Assembly: GCA_017502425.1 (NCBI GenBank)
Contig: JAFVVB010000152.1
Coordinates: forward strand, 1 to 22,355
DNA: 22,355 nt
Direction of reading: 5' to 3'
DNA from: Ruminococcus sp.
GTDB lineage: Bacteria > Bacillota > Clostridia > Oscillospirales > Acutalibacteraceae
The notes below the pieces were generated by a model. It was not told where the DNA came from. It made no database searches and saw nothing but the letters and a program-made list of their open reading frames with translations. Positions 7,022-13,691 of this stretch are shown piece after piece; the stretch's first letter is position 1; each line of letters opens with the position of its first letter. The translations under genes and the position numbers were made by a program.

Positions 7022-7927
7022 ATGAATTTTAGTAGTATTGGCTATCTTATAAGAGAAGGCTTTAAGAATATCTGGTCAAACAGAATTATGAGCCTAGCGT
7101 CAATAGGCGTGCTTATTTCGTGTCTTGTTCTGACCGGTTCAGCTATCATGCTGTCGGTTAACGTATCTACAATCGTAGAGTCGGTTGGTGACTCAAACGT
7201 TACTACCGTTTATCTCGAAGATGATATTACCGAACTCGAGGCGGTATACGTAGGCAAGTCTATTGAGAAAGTAGATAATATAACACAGGCGTCTTTCTAT
7301 CCGAAGGATGAAGCTATCTTAGCTTATAAAGACGTTTTAGGCGAAGAGGTTTTTGTTAATATGAGTGGCGACGATAACCCGTTACCACACGCATACCATG
7401 TTGTTATGGCAGACCTTTCGCAGTATGATAAAACTGTTGAGCAATTGCTCAAAGTCGAGGGTGTTAACTCTGTGTCATCACGAAGCGACGTTGCTGAGAA
7501 GTTGACAAGTTTAAATACTCTTGTTACAATGATGAGCTTCTGGATCATACTCGCGCTTGCGATTATCTCACTGTTCATCATTTCCAACACTATCCGTATG
7601 ACTATGTTCTCTCACCGTTTTGAGATCAGTATCATGAAATCAGTCGGTGCGACTAACTCATTCGTAAGAACACCGTTCGTTATCGAGGGTGTTATCATCG
7701 GACTTGTGTCAGCGGGTGTGTCTATCGGAGCACTTGCACTGCTTTATGATGCGGTATTTAAAGCTGTACAGAACATTCTACCACTTGATTACGTACCGTT
7801 CTCAGACGTTATGTGGTTCATCATCATTGCCTTTACTGCGGCAGGCGTAATTGTTGGTGCACTTGGTAGTTTGCTTTCTATTCGTAAGTATCTGAAAAAA
7901 GAGGGTAACGAAATACTAGGTTGGTAA
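7022..7927 (+). CDS. ftsX: Cell-division protein FtsX (permease-like activator)
   Basis: This is a 301-residue membrane protein with the FtsX topology. A short cytoplasmic N-terminus (IGYLIREGFKNIWSNRIMS) precedes TM1 (about 22-46). A large extracellular loop (about 47-160) follows, then three more TM segments including FWIILALAIISLFIISNTI and two in the last 100 residues. The motif FEISIMKSVGATNSFVRTPF is the family's cytoplasmic loop signature. I start at ATG 7022, preceded by AAAGGA at good spacing, rather than an upstream in-frame TTG inside ftsE. It follows ftsE by 19 nt. The extracellular loop is expected to bind the coiled-coil hydrolase encoded next. Confidence 0.95.
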   Translation: MNFSSIGYLIREGFKNIWSNRIMSLASIGVLISCLVLTGSAIMLSVNVSTIVESVGDSNVTTVYLEDDITELEAVYVGKSIEKVDNITQASFYPKDEAILAYKDVLGEEVFVNMSGDDNPLPHAYHVVMADLSQYDKTVEQLLKVEGVNSVSSRSDVAEKLTSLNTLVTMMSFWIILALAIISLFIISNTIRMTMFSHRFEISIMKSVGATNSFVRTPFVIEGVIIGLVSAGVSIGALALLYDAVFKAVQNILPLDYVPFSDVMWFIIIAFTAAGVIVGALGSLLSIRKYLKKEGNEILGW

Positions 7928-7960
7928 TTATTTTCTTACATTTGGCGACCTATGCAAAAT

Positions 7961-7985
7961 AAAATGCGTAGAAACTACGTGTTTT
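7961..7985 (+). terminator. Weak terminator or attenuator hairpin after ftsX
   Basis: An 11-bp stem (7961-7971 with 7975-7985; core CGTAG/CTACG plus two G-U and four A-T pairs) closes an AAA loop and ends in TTTT. The T-run is short, so partial read-through to the hydrolase gene is likely. Confidence 0.45.
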
Positions 7986-7996
7986 AGCGAACAAAG

Positions 7997-8026
7997 GCAA
8001 AACTAAAGCAAATACCACAGTTTTGC
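7997..8026 (+). promoter_or_regulatory. Inverted repeat just upstream of the M23 hydrolase ribosome binding site
   Basis: GCAAAACT (7997-8004) is repeated inverted as AGTTTTGC (8019-8026) around a 14-nt loop. It ends 6 nt before AAGGAG (8033-8038). It may be an operator or an mRNA hairpin affecting initiation; the role is not shown by sequence alone. Confidence 0.35.
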
Positions 8027-8048
8027 TATGTAAAGGAGAAAAAGTATA

Positions 8049-9305
8049 ATGAAAAGAATACTATCATGTATTATTTGCCTGTGCATTATGTTAGGTTGTG
8101 TCCTGACAGTAACTGCTACCAGCATTGAAGAAATTAAACAGCAACAGCAGCAATTAGAACAGCAGAGCGCTGAATACGAGGCCGTGCTGAATCAGAAAAA
8201 TGCCGAAGTGGCTGAACAGCAGGAATATGTTGATGCTATCGTCGGTAAAGTTGAGACTGTAACTAAAGAAATTCAGGTAAGCCATCAGAAAATCGATGCG
8301 CTTGATAAGGAAATCGACGATAAAACTGCTCAGATTAAGCAGAAGAACGATGAAATTGAAGAGAATATGGATATTCTCAGACAGAGAATCAAAACCATTT
8401 ATCTCGCAGGTGAAGTTTCATCACTCGAAATCATTTTAGGTGCTAAAGACTTCTCTGATTTTCTCGATAAAGTTCAGCTTGTAAAGAGCGTTTCAGCTCA
8501 TGATGAACAGCTTATCAATGACATTCAGGCTCAGCTTGAAGTTATAAGCAAAGAGAAAGAAGCTCTCGAATCAGATAAAAAGGAACTTCAGGAAGAAGAA
8601 AAGAACTTAAAAGAAAAGCAGGACGAGCTCAATGTTTTACTCGAAGAGAATAAAGAGACTCTTGCTACATTACAGGAAGAAAGTAACGAAGCGTTAGCTC
8701 AGCTTTCACTCACTGAAGCTCAGATCAGCGAACTTGATGAAGAACTTCAGGAATATTACAGAAAACAGCAGGAAGCTTTAAAACAGCAGCAGCAACAGCA
8801 ACAGCAGAGCAGCTCAAATTCAAGCTCTTCAAGTAGCTCAGGCTCAGCACCTGCTCCTGTACGTCCTAACGTTGATCCACCTTCAGGTGGTGGCTATGTA
8901 TGGCCATGTCCTGGACATTATAACCTCACATCATCTTTTGATGAGTGGCGTGGTTATGTGCACGGTGCGCTCGATATCGCTGATGGTGGTATCATGGGTG
9001 CTACTGTCGTTGCAGCATCAGGCGGTCAGGTTGTAGCTACTAACACAAGTTGCCCACATAACTGGGGTAAGAGTTACTCATGTGGCTGTGGCGGTGGTTA
9101 CGGTAACTACGTTTGGATTAACCACGGTAATGGTAAAGAAACCGTTTACGCTCACTTGACTTCTGTCGCTGTATCAACCGGCCAGTCAGTTTCAGCCGGT
9201 CAGTACATAGGTACAGTAGGTTCTACCGGACATTCAACCGGCGCACACTTACACTACGAGACACGTTATAACGGTGTTAAGTATAACCCTATGACTGAAT
9301 ATTAA
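8049..9305 (+). CDS. Secreted coiled-coil M23 peptidoglycan endopeptidase, probable FtsEX partner
   Basis: The 418-residue precursor has a Sec signal peptide (about 1-24, MKRILSC then a hydrophobic core to VTATS). A long coiled coil (about 26-245) contains YLAGEVSSLEIILGAKDFSD, the pattern of the PcsB/CwlO coiled-coil module that FtsX binds. A Gln-run and Ser-rich linker (246-265) follows, then a C-terminal M23/LytM domain (about 283-418). The zinc and catalytic residues are present: H305 and D309 (HGALD), H369 (YAHL), H400 and H402 (HLH), so the domain should be active, unlike degenerate LytM regulators. A small insertion carries C335, H337, C345 and C347. Location directly after ftsEX supports a role in controlled wall cleavage during growth or division. 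AAGGAG precedes the ATG. Confidence 0.92.
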   Translation: MKRILSCIICLCIMLGCVLTVTATSIEEIKQQQQQLEQQSAEYEAVLNQKNAEVAEQQEYVDAIVGKVETVTKEIQVSHQKIDALDKEIDDKTAQIKQKNDEIEENMDILRQRIKTIYLAGEVSSLEIILGAKDFSDFLDKVQLVKSVSAHDEQLINDIQAQLEVISKEKEALESDKKELQEEEKNLKEKQDELNVLLEENKETLATLQEESNEALAQLSLTEAQISELDEELQEYYRKQQEALKQQQQQQQQSSSNSSSSSSSGSAPAPVRPNVDPPSGGGYVWPCPGHYNLTSSFDEWRGYVHGALDIADGGIMGATVVAASGGQVVATNTSCPHNWGKSYSCGCGGGYGNYVWINHGNGKETVYAHLTSVAVSTGQSVSAGQYIGTVGSTGHSTGAHLHYETRYNGVKYNPMTEY

Positions 9306-9323
9306 TTAGTCTAATAACAGACA

Positions 9324-9369
9324 ACCCCCTTGCATATACTGAAACATAGTTTATGCAGGGGGTATTTTT
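9324..9369 (+). terminator. Terminator hairpin that contains the next gene's ribosome binding site
   Basis: ACCCCC plus TGCATA (9324-9336, one bulged T) pairs with TATGCA plus GGGGGT (9352-9363). The loop is 15 nt and TTTTT follows at 9365-9369. The G-run at 9358-9362 sits 7 nt before the ATG at 9370, where a Shine-Dalgarno sequence belongs, so folding would both end transcription and hide the binding site. Confidence 0.8.
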
Positions 9370-10197
9370 ATGCTTACTACGCTGAGTGTAACAGCTTTTG
9401 AAAGCAAAAATCCGTTTACACATTTTTTGTATAAATTCAAGCGTGACAAAATAACAGTAAAAATGAGTGAATGCTACGGCTTACCCGTTAAAAATATTGA
9501 GTACATACGCTACTTAGATTCTATCAGATGGAGAAAACTCGATAAAGTAATAAAAGCCCAGCGCAACCACATTTTATGTGGTGAGAGCATATCTTTGCCG
9601 AAAGAAAGAGGATACAGAAGATTTCACACCGATGAATATAAACGCAGGTTGTGTATTAATACGTCAATAGGATTACTAAGTAATTCAAAGAGAAAAGACG
9701 TGAAGGTGGGTCTTATAGACAATCACGCCGAATATATGATGCTACCGAAATATCTGTTAAAGCACACAGATTCACTATGTGTTGTGACAAAGGAAACAGA
9801 TATATATAAACAGGTGGCAGAAAACGTGCTTGAAGAGAGTGGTGCACCATTTAGTTACTATAAAACACAGAATGCTCTCAAAGGTTGTAAATTGATAATT
9901 GCGCCATTTAGTGACTATGATACGTGTATAACAGCTTTTGATACAGTGATTCTGGCAACAGAAAAGCCGAAAAATGATACAATAGCTACCGTGATATACG
10001 ATTATTCGATTCCAAAAGACAAAAATATCGAAAAAGCGTGCCCGCAAACGCTTGATAGTACATACTTTGCTTCAGCATTATATACGATAGGGAAAGTGCA
10101 TAGTCTTGGTACACTATTACCACGTTACAGCATATCTGAAAACAAAGTTCATACTATCTCATCACTTACTGAAATCATAGATAAAAACTTGACATAA
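9370..10197 (+). CDS. Unrecognised conserved-looking protein with a possible Rossmann-like core
   Basis: I do not recognise this 275-residue protein. It has no signal peptide or membrane segment. The first 100 residues are basic (many Lys/Arg). From about 112 an alternating pattern appears: KVGLIDNHAEYMMLP, SLCVVTKE, a helix, FSYYKT, CKLIIAPF, DTVILAT and ATVIYDYS, which suggests a parallel beta/alpha fold such as a nucleotide-binding Rossmann domain. A clear GxGxxG is absent, so binding is speculative. The ATG directly follows the T-run of a terminator hairpin that contains its G-rich ribosome binding site. Its last codons overlap the -35 box of the greA promoter. Codon use is compatible with neighbouring native genes. 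Confidence 0.7.
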   Translation: MLTTLSVTAFESKNPFTHFLYKFKRDKITVKMSECYGLPVKNIEYIRYLDSIRWRKLDKVIKAQRNHILCGESISLPKERGYRRFHTDEYKRRLCINTSIGLLSNSKRKDVKVGLIDNHAEYMMLPKYLLKHTDSLCVVTKETDIYKQVAENVLEESGAPFSYYKTQNALKGCKLIIAPFSDYDTCITAFDTVILATEKPKNDTIATVIYDYSIPKDKNIEKACPQTLDSTYFASALYTIGKVHSLGTLLPRYSISENKVHTISSLTEIIDKNLT

Positions 10198-10216
10198 TGC
10201 CGAGAAATGCTATAAT
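10189..10216 (+). promoter_or_regulatory. Consensus sigma-A promoter of greA-lysS
   Basis: A perfect TTGACA (10189-10194), 16-nt spacer, perfect TATAAT (10211-10216) and a TGC extension just upstream of the -10. The -35 box overlaps the final Leu-Thr codons and stop of the upstream gene. Transcription should begin near 10223, giving a leader of about 50 nt with AAAGGA at 10257-10262. Confidence 0.92.
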
Positions 10217-10272
10217 ACTAACTATGCGCAGACCATCATTCCCTAAATGGTAAATGAAAGGACTAATATATT

Positions 10273-10746
10273 ATGGCAAAACCGATTATGCTTACAGCTG
10301 ACGGACTTAAACAGCTGGAAGAAGAACTCGATTTTTTAAAGGGCGAAAAACGTAAAGAAATCGCCGAAAAAATTAAGGTTGCACGTTCATACGGTGACCT
10401 TTCCGAGAACAGCGAGTATGACGATGCTAAAAACGAGCAGGCTATCTTAGAAGCTAGGATCGTTACCATCGAAGCTACTCTCAAAAATGCAGTTCTCATA
10501 GATGAAAGTGAAATCAATAACGAGCAGATTCACGTTGGCTCAAAAGTTAAAGTTGAAAACATCAAGATGGGCAGAGAGTTTGAATACAAAATCGTTGGTT
10601 CAAACGAGTCTAATCCTAGAGAAGGTAGAATTTCCGACGAGTCACCTATCGGTATCGGTTTACTCGGCAAGAAGGTTGGCGATGTAGTAGAGGTTGAAGC
10701 TCCGTCAGGTATTATCGCACTCAAGGTGCTTGAGATTTCAAAATAA
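10273..10746 (+). CDS. greA: Transcription elongation factor GreA
   Basis: This 157-residue protein has full GreA length. The N-terminal coiled coil (about 1-75) carries the tip motif YGDLSENSEYDDAKNEQ, with acidic residues D42 and E45 that hold Mg2+ in the RNA polymerase secondary channel and stimulate transcript cleavage. The C-terminal FKBP-like domain contains VGSKVKVENIKMGREFEYKI, ISDESPIGIGLLGKKVGD and a final GIIALKVLEI strand. It rescues backtracked RNA polymerase. It is driven by the strong promoter above and followed within 8 nt by a terminator before lysS. Confidence 0.97.
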   Translation: MAKPIMLTADGLKQLEEELDFLKGEKRKEIAEKIKVARSYGDLSENSEYDDAKNEQAILEARIVTIEATLKNAVLIDESEINNEQIHVGSKVKVENIKMGREFEYKIVGSNESNPREGRISDESPIGIGLLGKKVGDVVEVEAPSGIIALKVLEISK

Positions 10747-10753
10747 GATTTTT

Positions 10754-10782
10754 TGGGCGACTCTCACTGGTCGCCCATTTTT
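10754..10782 (+). terminator. Intrinsic terminator/attenuator between greA and lysS
   Basis: TGGGCGAC (10754-10761) pairs perfectly with GTCGCCCA (10770-10777) around an 8-nt loop, followed by TTTTT. It lies only 25 nt before the lysS start, and no separate lysS promoter is visible between them, so lysS probably depends on read-through. Confidence 0.85.
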
Positions 10783-10806
10783 AGGTTTATTGAAAGAGGG
10801 ATTTTT

Positions 10807-12306
10807 ATGGCAGAAAATCAGAACAAGAATCAGAATCAGGAAAATTTATCTGAGATTTTACAGATCAGACGCGACAAGTTAGCGGCTTTGCAGGAAGCAG
10901 GACAGGATCCGTTTTTAGTTACTACTTCTGACAGAGATATCATGTCAAATGAGGTTATCGAGAAATTCGAGGAGCTCGAGGGCAAGGATGTATGTGTTGC
11001 AGGTCGTATTATGTCTAAACGCGGAAAAGGTAAGGTTATGTTCATGGATATCCACGACCGCGGTGGAAAAATCCAGATTTTTGCTAAATTTGATGACTTA
11101 GGTGAAGAAGTATACAAGGGACTCAAAAAGTGGGATATCGGCGACATCATGGAAGTCAAAGGCTATGTCTTCAAGACTCAGATGGGCGAAATCAGTATCC
11201 ACGCTACTGCTGTAAAGCTTTTAAGCAAGTCACTGTTACCTTTACCTGAGAAATATCATGGTCTTACTAATACTGACCTTCGTTATCGTCAGCGTTATGT
11301 TGACCTTATTATGAACCCTGATGTAAAGAATACTTTCATCAAACGTAGCGCTATCATCAAGTCTATCAGAGAGTATCTTGATAATAACGGTTACATCGAG
11401 GTTGAAACACCTATCTTAAATACTATCCCTGGTGGTGCTTCTGCTCGTCCATTTACTACTCATCATAATACATTAAACCTTGATATGTATATGCGTATTG
11501 CTACTGAGCTTTATTTAAAGAGACTTATCGTAGGCGGTATGGAGAGAGTATATGAAATCGGTAGAAACTTCAGAAACGAAGGCATGGACGTTAAACATAA
11601 TCCTGAGTTTACATGTATTGAGTTTTACGAAGCATATACTGACCTTTATGGTATGATGGACAGAACTGAACAGCTCATCAACAAGGCTTGTGTTGAAGTG
11701 AACGGTACTGATCAGATTGAGTATCAGGGCGATAAAATCAGCCTGGCTCTTCCATTCAAACGTGTAACTATGATTGACGCCGTAAAAGAGTACACAGGAA
11801 TCGACTTCAACGAGTTCTACTGTGATACTGAAAAGGCTAAGGAAGTTGCTAAAGAACTTCATCTCGAAGTTAAGTCAACTGACACATGGGGTAATATCTT
11901 AAACTCAGCGTTCGAAGAGTATGTTGAGGATAAACTCATCGAGCCAACTTTCGTGTGTGACTATCCGGTTGAGGTATCTCCTCTTACTAAGCGTAAGCAG
12001 GATAAACCTGAGCTTGTTGAGCGTTTTGAGTTATTCTGTAAAATCGGTGAGCTTGCTAACGCGTACACAGAGCTCAACGACCCGATTGACCAGAAAAAGC
12101 GTTTTGAGCACCAGCTGATGCTCAGAGAAGCAGGCGATGACGAGGCTAACATGATGGACGATGACTTTGTTACATCTCTCGAGTACGGTATGCCACCAAC
12201 AGGCGGTGTGGGTATCGGTATCGACAGACTCGTAATGCTCCTTACTGATTCAGCGTCTATCCGTGACGTTATCCTCTTCCCAACAATGAAACCAATTGAG
12301 AAGTAA
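10807..12306 (+). CDS. lysS: Class II lysyl-tRNA synthetase
   Basis: The enzyme of 499 residues charges tRNA-Lys. An OB-fold anticodon-binding domain (about 62-140) includes VAGRIMSKRGKGKVMFMDI. The class II core carries motif 1 around GYIEVETPIL (195-204), motif 2 around YEIGRNFRNEGM and FTCIEFYEAY (249-277), and motif 3 with GGVGIGIDRLVMLL near 466-479. ATG 10807 is preceded by GAGGG at 10796-10800. An in-frame upstream TTG lies inside the greA terminator hairpin and would add an atypical tail, so I rejected it. The first 12 residues are Asn/Gln-rich, a minor oddity. A strong terminator follows. Confidence 0.98.
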   Translation: MAENQNKNQNQENLSEILQIRRDKLAALQEAGQDPFLVTTSDRDIMSNEVIEKFEELEGKDVCVAGRIMSKRGKGKVMFMDIHDRGGKIQIFAKFDDLGEEVYKGLKKWDIGDIMEVKGYVFKTQMGEISIHATAVKLLSKSLLPLPEKYHGLTNTDLRYRQRYVDLIMNPDVKNTFIKRSAIIKSIREYLDNNGYIEVETPILNTIPGGASARPFTTHHNTLNLDMYMRIATELYLKRLIVGGMERVYEIGRNFRNEGMDVKHNPEFTCIEFYEAYTDLYGMMDRTEQLINKACVEVNGTDQIEYQGDKISLALPFKRVTMIDAVKEYTGIDFNEFYCDTEKAKEVAKELHLEVKSTDTWGNILNSAFEEYVEDKLIEPTFVCDYPVEVSPLTKRKQDKPELVERFELFCKIGELANAYTELNDPIDQKKRFEHQLMLREAGDDEANMMDDDFVTSLEYGMPPTGGVGIGIDRLVMLLTDSASIRDVILFPTMKPIEK

Positions 12307-12351
12307 TTAACTCAAAATATCGCATAATTGTTCTATTTAATTAATACTTAA

Positions 12352-12391
12352 GGGCTGTCTCACTAATAAAAGTGAGGCAGCCCCCTTTTTT
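12352..12391 (+). terminator. Strong intrinsic terminator after lysS
   Basis: GGGCTGTCTCAC (12352-12363) pairs with GTGAGGCAGCCC (12372-12383), 12 bp with one G-U, 8-nt loop, followed by CC and TTTTTT (12386-12391). It marks the end of the housekeeping block. Confidence 0.95.
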
Positions 12392-12403
12392 ATATTAAAT
12401 AGT

Positions 12404-12604
12404 TTATATAAAAACTATGCTATCTGCGTGATTATTAGGTGTGCAGAAACTGGACGTGTTCCTCCTGCAAGTGGTGTAATGGTAAGTGCAGTTGAATAGG
12501 CTAGAAGAAACTTTATCTGGCTTTGTGCAGTCGTCTAAGGTTTTGGGGATTTCCTTTTTAAAATTAGCTTTGAAAATTCTCTTGATATAAGCTTTGATTT
12601 CCAT
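12404..12604 (-). other. Possible small or frameshifted ORF (66 codons)
   Basis: The frame from ATG 12604 starts with MEIKAYIKRIFKANFKKEIP, a plausible amphipathic or basic beginning, then becomes Cys/Thr/Asn-rich and implausible after about residue 33. An adjacent frame (12534 down to the stop at 12415) reads instead IKFLLAYSTALTITPLAGG then TRPVSAHLIITQIA, hydrophobic and protein-like. The two together could be one small gene broken by a frameshift near 12500. Upstream there is only a weak Shine-Dalgarno (GAGTGG). I do not recognise either half, and chance is a real alternative. Confidence 0.22.
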
Positions 12605-12763
12605 AGTGCCACTCTTTTTTGATACTCAATATATAAAAATACTAACATATTGGACGGATTATTTCAATAATAGCAGGTAAGCCGAATAGCGTTTAGGAAT
12701 AATTATCTCATTTTATGCTTTTGTAACCGTCTATATGAGTGATATGATTTGTGTTGCCTGTGA

Positions 12764-12834
12764 ACGACAACAACCGACAAATGCTTTTAGTTGTTGTTGT
12801 GAGAAATTACGAGAAAAGACATGCTGTTTGTCTT
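12764..12834. promoter_or_regulatory. Two inverted repeats immediately upstream of the cluster promoter
   Basis: Repeat A pairs ACGACAACAAC (12764-12774) with GTTGTTGTTGT (12790-12800), 11 bp with one G-U. Repeat B pairs AAGACA (12816-12821) with TGTCTT (12829-12834). Repeat B ends 8 bp before the -35 box, a usual place for an activator or repressor site. Neither has a T-run, so neither looks like a terminator. Function is inferred from position. Confidence 0.4.
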
Positions 12835-12842
12835 CTGTTATG

Positions 12843-12871
12843 TTGACTTTGCTGGGATAAATAGATATAAT
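12843..12871 (+). promoter_or_regulatory. Sigma-A promoter of the polysaccharide cluster
   Basis: TTGACT (12843-12848), exactly 17 nt, then a perfect TATAAT (12866-12871). Transcription would start near 12878, about 200 nt before the first gene. It is the only strong promoter I see ahead of the co-directional genes from 13086 onward. Confidence 0.85.
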
Positions 12872-13085
12872 ATATAAAATAGGTTTATTGTATATTTTTA
12901 TATATTACACACATTTTTTATCAATGGAAGCTAAATAATACGCGTGCCGAGTAATGCTTATAGTGATAAATATATTGGCAATAGTACGTTGTATTTGTGT
13001 CAGAATCACTCTAAGAATTTTACGAATGGTTTTGGTAAATCTTAATCAACTAATGTGATAACTGATAATGAAAGGATTTAGTGTG

Positions 13086-13646
13086 ATGGGGAAATTATAC
13101 ATGAAGTTTCTAAGACTTTTAAGGGTGATTGGTAGTCTTCTTAAAATAAGCAAAGAGCGACTTAAAGGCTCAAGTATTAAAGTTTCCGGCATGAAAATAT
13201 TTTTATCCAATCGTACAGAATTATCAGTTCGTGGTAATGGTGTAATAGAACTGGGTAATAGCGTTTTGACACAAAGAGGGGTATTGCTGGGCGTCAGAGA
13301 AGGCGCGACTTTGCATATAGGAAACAACGTTGGTATAAATCGCAATACAAATATTGTAGCAAGAGAAAAGATCTTTATCGGAAACGATGTAATTATTGCA
13401 CCAGGTGTCTGTATTTATGATCATGATCATAGTTTTGAAGATCCCGATCAGTATGTTACAGCTCCGATAGTTATTAAAGACGGTACGTGGATCGCTTCAA
13501 ATTCTGTAATTCTTAAGGGTGTAACAATTGGTAAAAACTGTACTATTGCAGCAGGTAGCGTGGTCACTCGTGATGTTCCCGATAATTCAATTTTCTATCA
13601 GAAACGCGAGAGTACTATTGTTAGAAGAAAAGATGTATGTGGTTGA
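13086..13646 (+). CDS. Left-handed beta-helix (hexapeptide-repeat) O-acetyltransferase
   Basis: The 186-residue protein has a basic, partly hydrophobic N-terminus and then hexapeptide repeats from about residue 50 (LHIGNNVGINRNTNIV, IFIGNDVIIAPGVCI, VTIGKNCTIAAGSVV). The extended loop YDHDHSFEDP (111-120) carries the histidines expected for catalysis in the maltose/galactoside O-acetyltransferase (WbbJ/LacA-like) group. The motif DVPDNS closes the fold. It likely acetylates a sugar of the exported glycan. ATG 13086 is chosen because AAAGGA lies 9 nt upstream. An earlier in-frame ATG at 13068 has no ribosome binding site and would overlap that element. It is first in the cluster. Confidence 0.85.
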   Translation: MGKLYMKFLRLLRVIGSLLKISKERLKGSSIKVSGMKIFLSNRTELSVRGNGVIELGNSVLTQRGVLLGVREGATLHIGNNVGINRNTNIVAREKIFIGNDVIIAPGVCIYDHDHSFEDPDQYVTAPIVIKDGTWIASNSVILKGVTIGKNCTIAAGSVVTRDVPDNSIFYQKRESTIVRRKDVCG

Positions 13647-13691
13647 TATATCATTTTTGATTTTTGTATCGTTTAATTTTGGGGGACATAA

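Larger units (their letters stand above)
12392..13085. other. Gene-poor AT-rich region between lysS and the polysaccharide cluster
   Basis: No intact gene is convincing here. From left to right I see a possible decayed short ORF on the - strand (12404-12604), featureless AT-rich sequence to about 12760, two inverted repeats (12764-12800 and 12816-12834), a consensus promoter (12843-12871) and a leader of about 200 nt. In that leader a 33-codon GTG-start frame (12944-13045) lacks a ribosome binding site. No tRNA, rRNA, CRISPR or transposase signature was found. Confidence 0.6.

Noticed and set aside
11515..11862. 115-codon frame on the - strand within lysS
   Set aside because: Antisense to the conserved catalytic core of lysyl-tRNA synthetase; codon pattern follows from the sense gene.
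12944..13045. 33-codon GTG-start frame reading VPSNAYSDKYIGNSTLYLCQ
   Set aside because: It looks mildly protein-like but lacks a ribosome binding site at usable spacing and lies in the leader of the cluster; too short to support without a homologue.
13068..13085. Upstream ATG for the acyltransferase
   Set aside because: No Shine-Dalgarno precedes it, and the AAAGGA that serves ATG 13086 would fall inside the coding sequence.
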